NCBI GenBank assembly: GCA_023079485.1
Contig: CM041101.1
Coordinates: 8,830,501 to 8,894,500 of the forward strand
DNA: 64,000 nt
Reading direction: 5' to 3'
From: Archilochus colubris
Taxonomy: Eukaryota > Chordata > Aves > Apodiformes > Trochilidae
Shown: piece by piece, positions 51,801-61,900 of the stretch
Position numbering within the stretch: position 1 is the first letter of the stretch
Layout of the letters: each line of letters starts with the position of its first letter
Position numbers and translations under genes: made by a program
The notes under the pieces: model-generated
Databases searched by the model: none
What the model saw: the letters and a program-made list of their open reading frames with translations, nothing else
Told to the model about the DNA's origin: nothing

Positions 51801-54800
51801 GTCTGTTGTCTCCCTGTGGGTCAATATTTTAAACACTGCAGTCAGGGGGTTGTGTTTTTCGCGAGGATTTTGAACGCAGTAATGAAGCGATCAAGCTGAA
51901 CGCTGCTGCGAGGAGCCAAAGTGTCTGGATCAGCTCTGACCTACCCTGACACTGCTCTTATCTGCTGCAAATGCCCTCTGGAGATGAGCCATCTCCTTGT
52001 CTTTTCCAGCTGAGCAGGGAGAGCTCTGGAGTGTCCTGGGCAGGGTGGGAGCTCACACACCTTGGGACTTTGCACCCTGGGGACTCAGAGCCACCCTAAG
52101 GTTAATATTTCCCCCACTCATTTTTCCCTGATCCTTGATCCTGTGTGCCCTGGAAGGGGAATGCTGCTGTTTGCATTGCTCAGTGGTGAAGGGATGGAAA
52201 GGGAGGAGGGATGGACCTGACTGCACCTGACTGAAAGGTTGCTGCACCGTGGCTTCTGCAGGACCCCCCCAAAATCCTGCATCACCCCTGGAGACCCCAG
52301 GAGTGGATGGAAAATTCTTATGGGAATTTTTGGGCTGTGTGTGATCCCTCAGGTCAGTAGCAGGAGGGCTGTGGCAGGCTGTTAGGGATGGTCTGAATCT
52401 GCTGAGAGAAGCCTTTGCTATTGGAAAGTGACAGTGCCTTCATGTCTGTCCTTACCCTACCCTGTCAGAAAGACATCTTAAAAAAAAAACCAAAAAAACC
52501 CATGTTGACAAAATGGGGAAGGAACAGGTTTGAAGTTTTTGTCCATCTTTAGTTCTGCCATTTTTTTTCTGTTTCTATTATGTTTTGTTTCAGTGGCAAA
52601 TGAGGAACAAAGTGAGAAAAAAGAAAGTGAAGGGAATGTGGGGAAAGGAAAATTGAGTACTAGGGCAAGGAGCAGGATTTTTAATAAAAGGGAAGTGAAA
52701 TATTTCTGCTTTTGCAAAGCAGATCTATTTTTTCCCATCAGCCCAGATTAAGCTTCTGAAAAACTAGGAAGATACTTTTTTTTTTTTTTTTTTTTACTGC
52801 ACTTCTTTAACTTGCATGCTACAAAGGGAAGTGGCAGATTCTGCATTTCTCATTGCCCCTAGATCAGGACAGGAGAAGCTGAAAGGCTCAAAACGGGGAA
52901 AATGAGGAGAAATGGGAGATTGCCTGGCACATGAGGTTTCAGACCAAGTTATCTCAGTACTGTCCTGCCTTGAACTAAAGCACAAGGCTGTTATTTGCCA
53001 GTTTGAACTAAATAATTCTGCTGCTGTAAGGACGTGCATGAGAGCTGGTGAAGGCAGAGGAGCACTCGACTAAAACAAACACCCGGCGCCACAGCTCTGT
53101 TTATCTCCAAGAGCAAAACTTCCCCAGCCACCACTCAGGACAGTTTCCATGTGTGTCTAGACCCCACCAAGAGCAATATCTTCCCAAGGAATGAAGAAGA
53201 TAAAAATGTTTTAGACCACAGCCCGGGCTTGTAGAGAAACAAGACAACCAGGTGCCTCGAGTTGCCAAAGAGTGGGTGTGAGTCCACCTGTGCCTGGTTA
53301 GGGCAGGCCCCCTATTACCAGGGGCCAATAAAGGTGGGACACACACCCACAGAGAGAAGCTCACTCTTGTGTGAGGCAATGGAGAGGCCAGCAGCTTGTC
53401 GAGCCTCAGGATCAAGAAAGACTCCTCCTGCAACACGGGCTGACTTGGATAAAAGGTGGGCTCTGAGCTAAACCTTGCTGATGAGAGGTGGAAGGACACA
53501 GCATTTCTGGGGACTTTCCCCACCAGTGATGCTGAAAGATCCTACCTGACCTGTAGACATTGATGGTTGGATGAAAGCACAAGTGCTTACCCATCAGGGA
53601 CACCCAGATGGACAGGGCTGTTCCATAGATGCTGAAGTACTCCAGGATATCGTAGCGCATGAAGCACAGCACTGAGAAGCCAGGGCCATCACAGGCATGG
53701 TAAAACTATTAATAAAGAAAAGGAAAAAAAGGTTGAGAAAATCCGTTCCTTACTCAGAGACCAGTAAGGTAAAAGCTTTTATCAGCTGGTTTGAAATGGT
53801 CTTGGCATGGATGCTGAAAGAATGGCCAGCTGGGAAAGTCTCAAAACTACCAGGGTCTCTGATATACAATTATGAATATATTTGAGATATGGTGTCACCA
53901 TTCCCAGCTGCAAATAGCCTGAGGATCAGCATTCCTGCCTCCTAGTACAATTATTTGTGGATGAGCTTCAGTTTGCCTCTTGGTCTGTGCCAGAACTCAG
54001 AATCTGATGACCAAGCTGCTTCGAGCTGAGCCACGGGTGGTGCAGGGACATCCTCAGCAACAGGAGGAGGACTCTGAGGTTGTGATTCTAATTGTGAAAG
54101 ATTCTTGTAAAACGATTCAAAATGAGTGTCCTGATGAAATGTGTAGAGATGCCAGGTCACTGTCTAGGTTAAATTGGGTTTATATGGCCAGAGTCTGAGT
54201 GTTGGGGAATTCACTCATTAGTGCATTCCCTTAAAAGCTGCTGGTTCCTACCCATTAGCTCTTTGATCAGGTTATTTGTAAGGAAAAAACACCCCATTGT
54301 CATGCAACTTAGATGTGAACCAAGCCAAGAGAAATTTTCCAGTACAATCAGAGGAATGCTCCCAGTGTTTGCCTGGCACTCGCCTTTTCCTTGGAGCACT
54401 CAGCCCTGAAAGTTTCCTTGTGGTATCACCAGTGTTCTTCGCTCTTTCTGAAGAAGTCCCTTCTCTGCCTGGCAGGATGCCCCTTGGAACAATCCTCCCT
54501 GTCACAGCCCAGCAGGGATGCTGATATTATTTACAGTTGCCAGTCCTTTGGTGTGCTGTGGTTTGCTAGAAAAGATTTCACCTCAGCTCTGATTCTGTGC
54601 TCTGTTGGGGATTGGGTTCAGGGAGCCCAGAGAGAGGGGGAAGAAAGAGTGGAAGACAAAAGTGTGTTTCTGGCTGGCATCACAGCACTTGTCTGCAATG
54701 GACAAATGCTTTCACTGCTCTGATGAGGTCTCCTGGGGGAAGGAGGAATGGGGATGCTACAAGAAAGGCAACAGCAGCAGCTGCTGCCCTTCTGTCCCCT

Positions 54801-56103
54801 CCCGACCAGCCTGGCAGCTGCCCCCTTCCCTTCCCTTCCCTTCCCTTCCCTTCCCTTCCCTTCCCTTCCCTTCCCTTCCCTTCCCTTCCCTTCCCTTCCC
54901 TTCCCTTCCCTTCCCTTCCCTTCCCTTCCCTTCCCTTCCCTTCCCTTCCCTTCCCTTCCCTTCCCTTCCCTTCCCTTCCCTTCCCTTCCCTTCCCTTCCC
55001 TTCCCTTCCCTGACACCAAACTGGTGCAAGAGGACACGGTAGATGTCTGACTTCCCTGGGGGGGGGGGGGGGTTTGTTGGGGAGTTTTTATCAACTGGCA
55101 GAATCTCCCCCCCTGCACTGTGCTTTGATTGAAAGCTTAGGTGGTGGATCCTTAGGAATAGAGACTGGCCTGGGTCAGAGCCCTGCTTCACTCTCAGTGC
55201 TGCTCTGGAAGAACTTTTGCCCCTGGGAAACTCCTTTGTCTGCTCCTTGCCTCAGTTTCTCTGCTTCCCACAAAGAATGGGACAATCTTGATGAGAGTAA
55301 ATTCAGTATTAGTTGGGTTGCTGGGCAGTTGGTTTAGCAGGGCATTGCCATGGAGTTAAATAGGAGACTTTTCCCAGTGGAAATGCTGATTTAGGTGTCC
55401 AGGTGTGCATTCCAGCCCTGAGCCTGGGGAAACACACCTACTGCCCTGCCAGGGTGGAGGGTTCATCATCTTTCTGGATAACTCAGCAGCCTCTTTGAGT
55501 CTCTTTTTTCCCAGTGCAGAAGCTCCCCTGACTCCAGCATTGCTCCCATCACCACTCAGCAATTGCAAAATCCAGAATTTGACTACGTGCTTCTGGCTGA
55601 AACAACTGAGGCACAGCAAGAGGCTCTGGATACAATTTAAGCCCCAAATCCAGCGCGGCCACTTACCAGCTGTAAACCAGAGAGAGAAAAACCAGCTCCC
55701 ATACACTGTGAGTCAGTCAAGTCTCTTTGCACCCCTCACCTCACAGCCAGAAAACACCATTAAATCTGTGTGAGGCCACCCCTTAGGACATCCTAAATCA
55801 GCTGCTCAGTGCTGCAGATGGTGAGAAATCAGTGAAAATGGGTATTCTGGGGTCATGCTTGCTGCTGTGGGGTGAGCTCCAAGCTACCCTTCCTGGGCAG
55901 GACCCAATGCAAGGGACATCCAAAGGGACAGAACATGCTGGGGGGGGACACACACAGGGCTGTCTTACCGCCACGAAGAACATGGTGAAGAAGTAGACCA
56001 TGGCTTCCATGTGGAAGCGGCGCTTGGCAGCGATGCTGATGGTGGGGAGGAAAACCAAGGTGCTGAGGGTGGGCAGAAGGAGCTTGGCCACCAGTGAACC
56101 CAT
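48732..56103 (-). CDS. MYMK: MYMK / myomaker, muscle cell fusogen (complete, 5 exons)
   Basis: On the minus strand the exons are 56103-55969, 53705-53591, 51003-50855, 50163-50047 and 48878-48732, all GT/AG, giving 220 residues (221 in human as I recall). The product is a seven-pass membrane protein of the TMEM8/CREST group, needed together with myomixer for myoblast fusion. Marks are LVAKLLLPTLSTLVFLPT (TM1), RRFHMEAMVYFFT, CFMRYDILEYFSIYG, RIYHDRWGYGVYSGPIGTA, MKEKKGLYPDKSVYTQQIGP and YVHSFYHCSLAM. HSFYH is the HxxxH expected of CREST-type putative metal sites. The C-terminus is Cys-rich (CSTLCCCV), the palmitoylated tail of myomaker. Intron 1 carries a perfect pentanucleotide repeat. The ATG at 56103 matches the mammalian start (MGSLVAK versus MGTLVAK). 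Confidence 0.98.
48879..50046 (-). other. MYMK: MYMK intron 4
   Basis: A 1.2-kb intron with an AT-rich block (48979-49090) containing a short ATTCT pentamer run and a T-rich tract (49116-49143). No exon seen. Confidence 0.8.
48979..49090. repeat. AT-rich block with (ATTCT)n
   Basis: TATTATATATTA-type sequence followed by four to five ATTCT units (about 49027-49051) and more TATAAT sequence. Confidence 0.9.
50047..50163 (-). CDS. MYMK: MYMK exon 4
   Basis: It reads LQKMKEKKGLYPDKSVYTQQ and then IGPGFCFGALALMLRFFFE. Acceptor is TTCCTTCCAG, donor TGAG|GTACCT, phase 0 in and out. Confidence 0.97.
50164..50854 (-). other. MYMK: MYMK intron 3
   Basis: A 0.7-kb intron with normal GT/AG ends. Nothing else is recognised. 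Confidence 0.8.
50855..51003 (-). CDS. MYMK: MYMK exon 3
   Basis: It reads ALAEFDEPKRSTFIMFGVLT and RIYHDRWGYGVYSGPIGTA up to VKW. Phase is 1 in and 0 out; donor is AATGG|GTATGT. Confidence 0.97.
51004..53590 (-). other. MYMK: MYMK intron 2
   Basis: A 2.6-kb intron. It contains A and T runs (near 52481 and 52777-52796) and a CpG-retaining island at about 51770-51930 (listed separately). No exon seen. Confidence 0.75.
51770..51930. other. Candidate regulatory island in MYMK intron 2
   Basis: Unique sequence with clustered CpGs in AT context: GTCCGCATTTTCGTG, TTTTTCGCGAGG, GAACGCAGTAATGAAGCGATC. It also has TCAATATTTTAAACAC. Function is inferred. Confidence 0.3.
53591..53705 (-). CDS. MYMK: MYMK exon 2
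   Basis: It reads FYHACDGPGFSVLCFMRYDI and LEYFSIYGTALSIWVSLM. Its minus-strand acceptor has a strong pyrimidine tract (CCTTTTTTTCCTTTTCTTTATTAATAG). Phase is 0 in and 1 out. Confidence 0.97.
53706..55968 (-). other. MYMK: MYMK intron 1
   Basis: A 2.3-kb intron holding the perfect (TTCCC)37 array and a G run (55057-55071). No other exon seen. Confidence 0.8.
54826..55010. repeat. Perfect (TTCCC)37 microsatellite, (GGGAA)37 on MYMK sense strand
   Basis: 185 bp of uninterrupted TTCCC on the + strand, exactly 37 units. In MYMK pre-mRNA it would read GGGAA repeated. A near-pure G run follows 45 bp later on the + strand. Confidence 0.98.
55969..56103 (-). CDS. MYMK: MYMK exon 1 (start)
   Basis: 45 codons, from MGSLVAKLLLPTLSTLVF to MVYFFTMFFVA. 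Donor on the minus strand is GGCG|GTAAGA, phase 0 out. Confidence 0.97.
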
Positions 56104-56180
56104 GGGTGCCTCCTGGGGACGGGGTCTCCGCTGGGTGAGCCGGATGAGGACACTGGAGGAGGCAGCCGTGGTGAACGTGC

Positions 56181-56234
56181 TTTAAAATGTCAATGTCCTG
56201 CCCTGTCGGGAGGGCTGTGGGCAGGGAGCAGCTG
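56181..56234 (-). promoter_or_regulatory. MYMK: Possible MYMK core promoter elements
   Basis: On the minus strand ATTTTAAA (56188-56181), TATA-like, lies about 80 bp above the ATG and a CAGCTG E-box (56229-56234) about 45 bp further. MYMK is known to be driven by MyoD-family factors through E-boxes. The assignment is inferred from spacing. Confidence 0.35.
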
Positions 56235-58204
56235 CTGCCACCACCACCACCACCCCCTCTGCTTCTGTCTCTCCCCAGCAGCCAAATTCTTGACACAGCC
56301 GGTGGTGACAGACGCTCCGTGTCCCCAAAGTCCCCCCCCTGGGGCTTTCTAAAGGAGTGAAGGGGAATGTTGTTCTCCCAGACCTTGTGCTGGGTGTGGG
56401 ACCTGGGTGTGTGAGGATTTCTGGTCAGGACACCCAGGCTCTGGTTCCCACTCAGCACCCAGCCTGGAGCAGTGCTGCTGGGAGGGACCATCCTCTGCTC
56501 TGCACTGCCATCAAGTAGGGAAGCAGTAGGGTGTGCTGGGTGCTGGGGGGGCTTAAAAGAGGGGGATGTATCCTGCTACTTGTGTGTGCCTGAGAAACAC
56601 ACTGAGCTCCAAATCTGCCTTTTCTTACCCCACTAGGGCAGGTCTGGAGCAAGTGGCCCTGCTGGAGAGGAGCACGGGCGCCGGGGAGCTTGAGTGATGG
56701 AACATCTCCCACATCTCTGGGTGGGGTGAAGTGCAGTTGGGTTTCTCAAACAGGCCTTCAGGCTTTGAGGCACGGATACCTCCAGGAGATCTGTCTGAAA
56801 TTCAGAAGCTGAGTGTCTCTGGGGTGGAGGAATTTGAGCAGATGACCACGGGGCACAGGAAAGCTGGAGGAAAGGAGACCAAAAGCCAAGCAGCATTCAG
56901 ATTGCCAATCCACTCAGTGTCTTCTCTCTTTTATTATGACTTTTTGTTATATCACTGCTGATCCCCTCCTGGGCTAATTTCTTTTCCTTGGAACCTCGCA
57001 GGGATTCTCAGCATCTTTTTGGTACAGCTGTTCCCGGGGCACAGGGAGCAGGAATGCAACGCTTGAGCAACCTCCTTTGTGGCTGTGGGTTTGGGGAGGA
57101 GGCTGGGGGCTGGGAGATGAGACACCCTCTAGTTCTGAGGCTGACAGGATGGGCTGGTCTGTGGGCTATCCCCGGGAGGGGTCCAGTGGAAAGCCAGGAA
57201 TGCATGGAGCAAGGAATGCTCTTCAAGTCATTCCAGCCAAGTTGGGAAGAGCTCTGGGAGGGGAAGCACAGGGGGTGGTGTGTGTGTGGTGAGGATGAGA
57301 TGGTAAAACAGTGAGTCCAGAGAGTGACAGCTGAGATGAGGGGGGTAGGACTCCTGTTTATAGCTGAGATTGCAGGAACCATCCAGGTTTCCCAGCAGGC
57401 AGCATCCCTCTGATGCCCACACCACGTCTCCAGCTGCCCTCCTGCCTGGACAAGCCATGAACTTACCAGAAATCCCTGCAAAATTGGATTTCTACCAACA
57501 AATAGTGCAAAACTTTGGTGTTCCTATTTACCATGAAAACTAAACCCCCCAAACCAGCACATAAATCCCCTGCTTCTACCATCCCTGGGCAGGTAGCAGA
57601 GCTGGGTACCAGCGTGCTCTGGAGAACCCTGATCCTTTGCTGTGCCAGATCTTTAGATGTGGCAACTGTTCCATCATTTATTCTCTGTTATTCTTGCACA
57701 AGCTCCTTGTCTCTAGGAGGGTTTTGAGCTGGGTTGGGGTTACTTGGTTGCAAAAACCACTCTGGATTCCTGGCTAAGAAAACAGCATCTGCCCTGCTTT
57801 TGTGGCCATGGGGTTGGTGTCAGGGAAGTGAAAATGCAGCTCAGAACTTGTTGATGAGGATGAACTTCCATGTCTGGATCCTAAGTTGCCCCCCTTGCCC
57901 TCTTGGGACCATTTGCAGGTTCGTGGCAGTTGTGCCACAAGCCAGAATTTGCAAGGACATGCAAGGGTGGTGGCTGTGCAGCAAGCTAAATGGCATCAGT
58001 GGAAAAATATGATCAAGGAAAAATACAATTGTTAAATGCATCCCCCTCACCCTCATCATTTGCCCAAAATCCATCTGGAGCCCACTGGAAAGGGAACCCC
58101 ATTGGCTGCTGGATGCAGCAAGTGCCAGCCATGGGATGGGCTCCTCTGAGCAGGGAAGTGTTGGAGCTCTGACTAGCAAGAAAACATTCCATAGGGTGTT
58201 GGGG
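56235..58204. other. Upstream of MYMK, no gene seen
   Basis: GC-rich single-copy DNA with no exon or repeat family that I can support. Confidence 0.55.
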
Positions 58205-58636
58205 TTTTGATGCCTTTTCTTTCTTTTTTCTCTTTTCCTTTTTCTTTTCATTTCCCTTTTCCTTTTTCTCTTTCTCCTTCTTCTTTTTTTTTCTCTTTCT
58301 TCTTCTTCTTTTTCTCTTTCTCTTTCTTCTTCTTCTTTTTCTCTTTTTCTTTCTTCTTCTTTTCCTTCTTCTTTCTCTTTTTCTTCTTTCTTTTTCTTTC
58401 CTCCTTTTCTTCTTCTTTCTCTTTTTCTTCTTCTTTTTCTTTTTCTTCTTTTTCTTCCTTTTCTTTTTCTCTTTCTTCTTCCTTTTCTTCTTCTTTTTCT
58501 CTTTCTTCTTTTTCTTCTTCTTTTTCTTTCTTCTTCTTTTTGTTCTTTTTCCTCTTCTTTTTCTCTTTCTTCTTTTTCTTCTTTTTCTTTTTCTCTTTCT
58601 TTTCCTTCTTTTTCTTTTTCCTTTTTCTCTTCCTTT

Positions 58637-58688
<52 letters not shown>

Positions 58689-58927
58689 TTTCTTTTCTTT
58701 TCTTTTCTTTTCTTTTCTTTTCTTTTCTTTTCTTTTCTTTTCTTTTCTTTTCTTTTCTCTTCTCTTCTCTTCTCTTCTCTTCTCTTCTCTTCTCTTCTCT
58801 TCTCTTCTCTTCTCTTCTCTTCTCTTCTTTCTCTTCTTTCTCTTCTTTCTCTTCTTTCTCTTCTTTCTCTTCTTTCTCTTCTTTCTCTTCTTTCTCTTCT
58901 TTCTCTTCTTTCTTTTCTTTTTCTCTC
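58205..58927. repeat. Polypyrimidine array, about 720 bp, with block structure
   Basis: Nearly pure C/T on the + strand. The 5' part (to about 58635) is an irregular TTC/TTTTTC mix. Then come (TTTC)n 58637-58688, (TTTTC)n to about 58757, (TTCTC)n to about 58826 and a 9-mer (TTCTTTCTC)n to about 58910. Long Lys/Glu- or Phe/Ser-only open frames across it are artefacts. Confidence 0.97.
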
Positions 58928-61900
58928 CCAGCTGCACACCCTGGGCTGGTGCTTGGTTTGCAGCCAGCACTGTAGGCATAGAGAGGAAAACAAAACCCCA
59001 GCCCACCCCAACAAAACCCCACACCAGTCTGCACATGTGTTCCAGCTATTACTGAAAAAAAGACCCCCAGAATAAGCAGTGAGGCAAGGGACAGGCAGGT
59101 GCTGAGCTCCTGTTGGGAGCTGGTGCTTAAAAGGGCTTTGTTCAGGCTGCAGAGAAACCAGAGGGTGAGACGTGGGCTTTGCAAACCTTGCTGGGAAGGA
59201 ACCCAAGTCACAAAGGGCCAGGACTCCATTCCTGCTCTCCTAAACAGGTAGGAAATGTAGCAAGAAGCAAATTTTAGCTCCTGCGTTTAAGTGCTTCTGG
59301 AAAGGGAATTTAAAATCTACATTCCACAGGGCTAATTTTGTGTGGACCAGCGTGCAGGCAGGAAGGGTGATATATATATGGCTGAAAAGTGGTTCCCAGA
59401 TGCCAAACCCAGGTTCTGGTATGTCGTGTTGGATTCTTCCAGGCTAACATTAACCATGGCTTTCTGTGAGCAATTCTGCCCTCTCAGCTGAGACACTGAA
59501 GTGGACGAGAGACCCAGGCAGCTTTGGGGGGGTTTTAGTGCCAGCTGAGGTTACTGGGGTTATGTTCTCCTTGGGAGGAGTATGGGAAGAGCTTTCACCT
59601 GTGTGTGATGGACACTGCATTGGAATTGAACCCTGCTCCATTGTGCATCCCTAGCTGCTTTCAAGTTTGGAAAATGGTGCTAATAACACAAATGGAGGGG
59701 CAGGGTTGGAGCTTCCAGAGGTGTTTGCAGTCTGCATCAGTGTGAGGAGGTATCAGCACAAGGGGCTCTGCCCCTTCGCTGCTCACTGCAGGGTGACATT
59801 TGCAACTTCCATTGCTTCAGAGTCTCATTTTTTTCATCTCCAAAACACATTCTGCACTTAGGGGTAAGGTGAAAAGCTGGATGGGGGCCTGGTTTCAGCT
59901 AGGGGGATGTGCTCTGGAGCAGCAGAGTCAGCCCCAAGGAGCTCTGAGCAATCTGATGAGCGTGGCACCATCCAGCTCATGAAGATTTTTTGTCTCTTAC
60001 TGCTCTGCCTTGGGAAGTTGATCTGAAACCTCCCAGTGTGGAAGGGCCCAGGGCAAGTGTGAGCCCTGCCCAGCTGGGGAAGGGTCAGCTGTAGCATCTG
60101 GATAAAATACCTCTCCTCACCACCCCAGGCTGTGGGCAGAGCTGTTGCATGAGAGAGAAATGTGTGTGGCAATGACTTCTGGAGAGCTGAAATCCATCCC
60201 TGGGCCATGGCTTGAGGCAACAGGAGCCCAATAAATGCAGAGCCAGCAGCTGTGCCCGAGCCCCTTGCACAGCTGGAGCTGCAGACTGGGCTCTGATCAA
60301 CTTCAGCTCCCTCCTGCTCCCCTCCACAGCCCTGCCAAAGCACCTGCATCCTTCTCTTTTATTAGTGGAATAAATTGCCACTTAAAATACCCATTCTCTG
60401 TAAGGCCTGGCCCCATTTAGGCAGCTTTAGCTGAATACTCACCCTTAAAAACGTTCCCCCTTCCCTCTCCCTGTTGAATAAACTTATTATTCGTGTTCCT
60501 CACTTTTTATTTCTCATATTTCTCACTTCTTTCTTCCTCAGGATTTTTTCCCTCTTCCCTTCTCCTCCTTAGCCCATTACAAGCATGTCCCCATTAATGG
60601 TGAGGATAATTCTTTTCTTTTCTCCAGGTTTCACTGCTCGTACCCCTCAGTGTGTCCTGGAGTGGCCATCCTGCTGCTGCATGAGATGCAGTGAGAGCAG
60701 TGCAGGGGTTTATTGCTGGTTTCAGGGTGTTCAATACTTTGGGTTTTTTACAGTCTCAGCTCCTGGAATCAAGTAAAGATGTGAAGGTCTCAGTTCTCAT
60801 CCTGATTGCTCAAAAAATGGCTTTTTTTGAAGAGAAAAGCTTGGAGTAGTGATGCTTCAAGGCTCAAAATCCAAAAGGGAATGAAACCAGTCTTAGGGTT
60901 TGGGGGAGTCTGACTCATGAGTTGTGCATGCCTGTGGTTGGCAGTGCTGCATAGCTGATGTCCCTCAGCACAATACTGCTCAACTTCCATGCGAGACTCA
61001 TGCCACGAGAAGAAAAGACTTTGTATACTCGTTTTAATCTTTGCAGAGCTAAAGTTTTGAACCAAGTGTGACTTGTCTGGAAGCTCCCAGAGTGTGGGGA
61101 AAGGTAAAACTGAAGGGAAAGAATTCTGCAGAGAAAAAAAAAAAAAGCTTTTAAAGTCATTGAAACTCTATGGCCCTGAGCATACCTGAGGTCACCGGGG
61201 TCACTTGTGGCTTTCAAACTGCCCAGAGATATTTTTTAATAGGAATCTGATGGCAAGAGCAGCTTGGTGGCTTTGGCTTGTTCAGTTTGAGCCTGATTTT
61301 GCAAATCTCCATGGATGAAACCCTCATTCTAACATGATATAAATCATTGCTACCCACATTGCATGGAGGCATGCAGAGATGAAGTGCCTTACCCAACACT
61401 GCTCCACGGGCCACTCTCCAAGGGACCAGGGCTGTCTCTAAAGGACACTTTTTTTGGTCCTCTCTTGCTAGTTCCCCAGCAGTAGGCCAACAGCACAAGT
61501 CTTGAGAAAAAGGTAGGACTGGCTGTCACGGGCTTTTTTCTGGGATTTGCCACATTTTGATCCTCCTGGCAATGTCTTGGCCATGAGGGGAGGGACCTCA
61601 CCCACTCTGTGGATGGCTTAGGGCTGCCCACACTGCTCCAGGCTTGCCTGGAAATAGTGTGTGTAGCTGTGCAGAAGTAAGAAACAAATGGGTCTCTTCT
61701 TAGGCAGCCTTAAAAAAGAAGAAAATCAGTTATCTGTCTCACTGAGTGTAGCTGAAGCTTCTTGGGGCATCCTGAGCCAACACACTCCAGATCCCACTCC
61801 TGCTCCCACTCCTGCTCCTCCTCCAGCCTTGATGAGCAGGCATTTTGGTGGGTCTGGCTAGGACAAAACCATCCAAACTGCCACCCTGGCATGAGGGCTG

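Noticed and set aside
54597..55191. Open frames of PFPSL or GREGK repeats on both strands
   Set aside because: They are translations of the (TTCCC)37 microsatellite.
57841..59229. Minus-strand open frame of about 460 codons, extremely rich in Lys/Glu/Arg
   Set aside because: It is the translation of the polypyrimidine array at 58205-58927. All frames are open there because the repeat has no stop codons. No start context, splice site or family signal.
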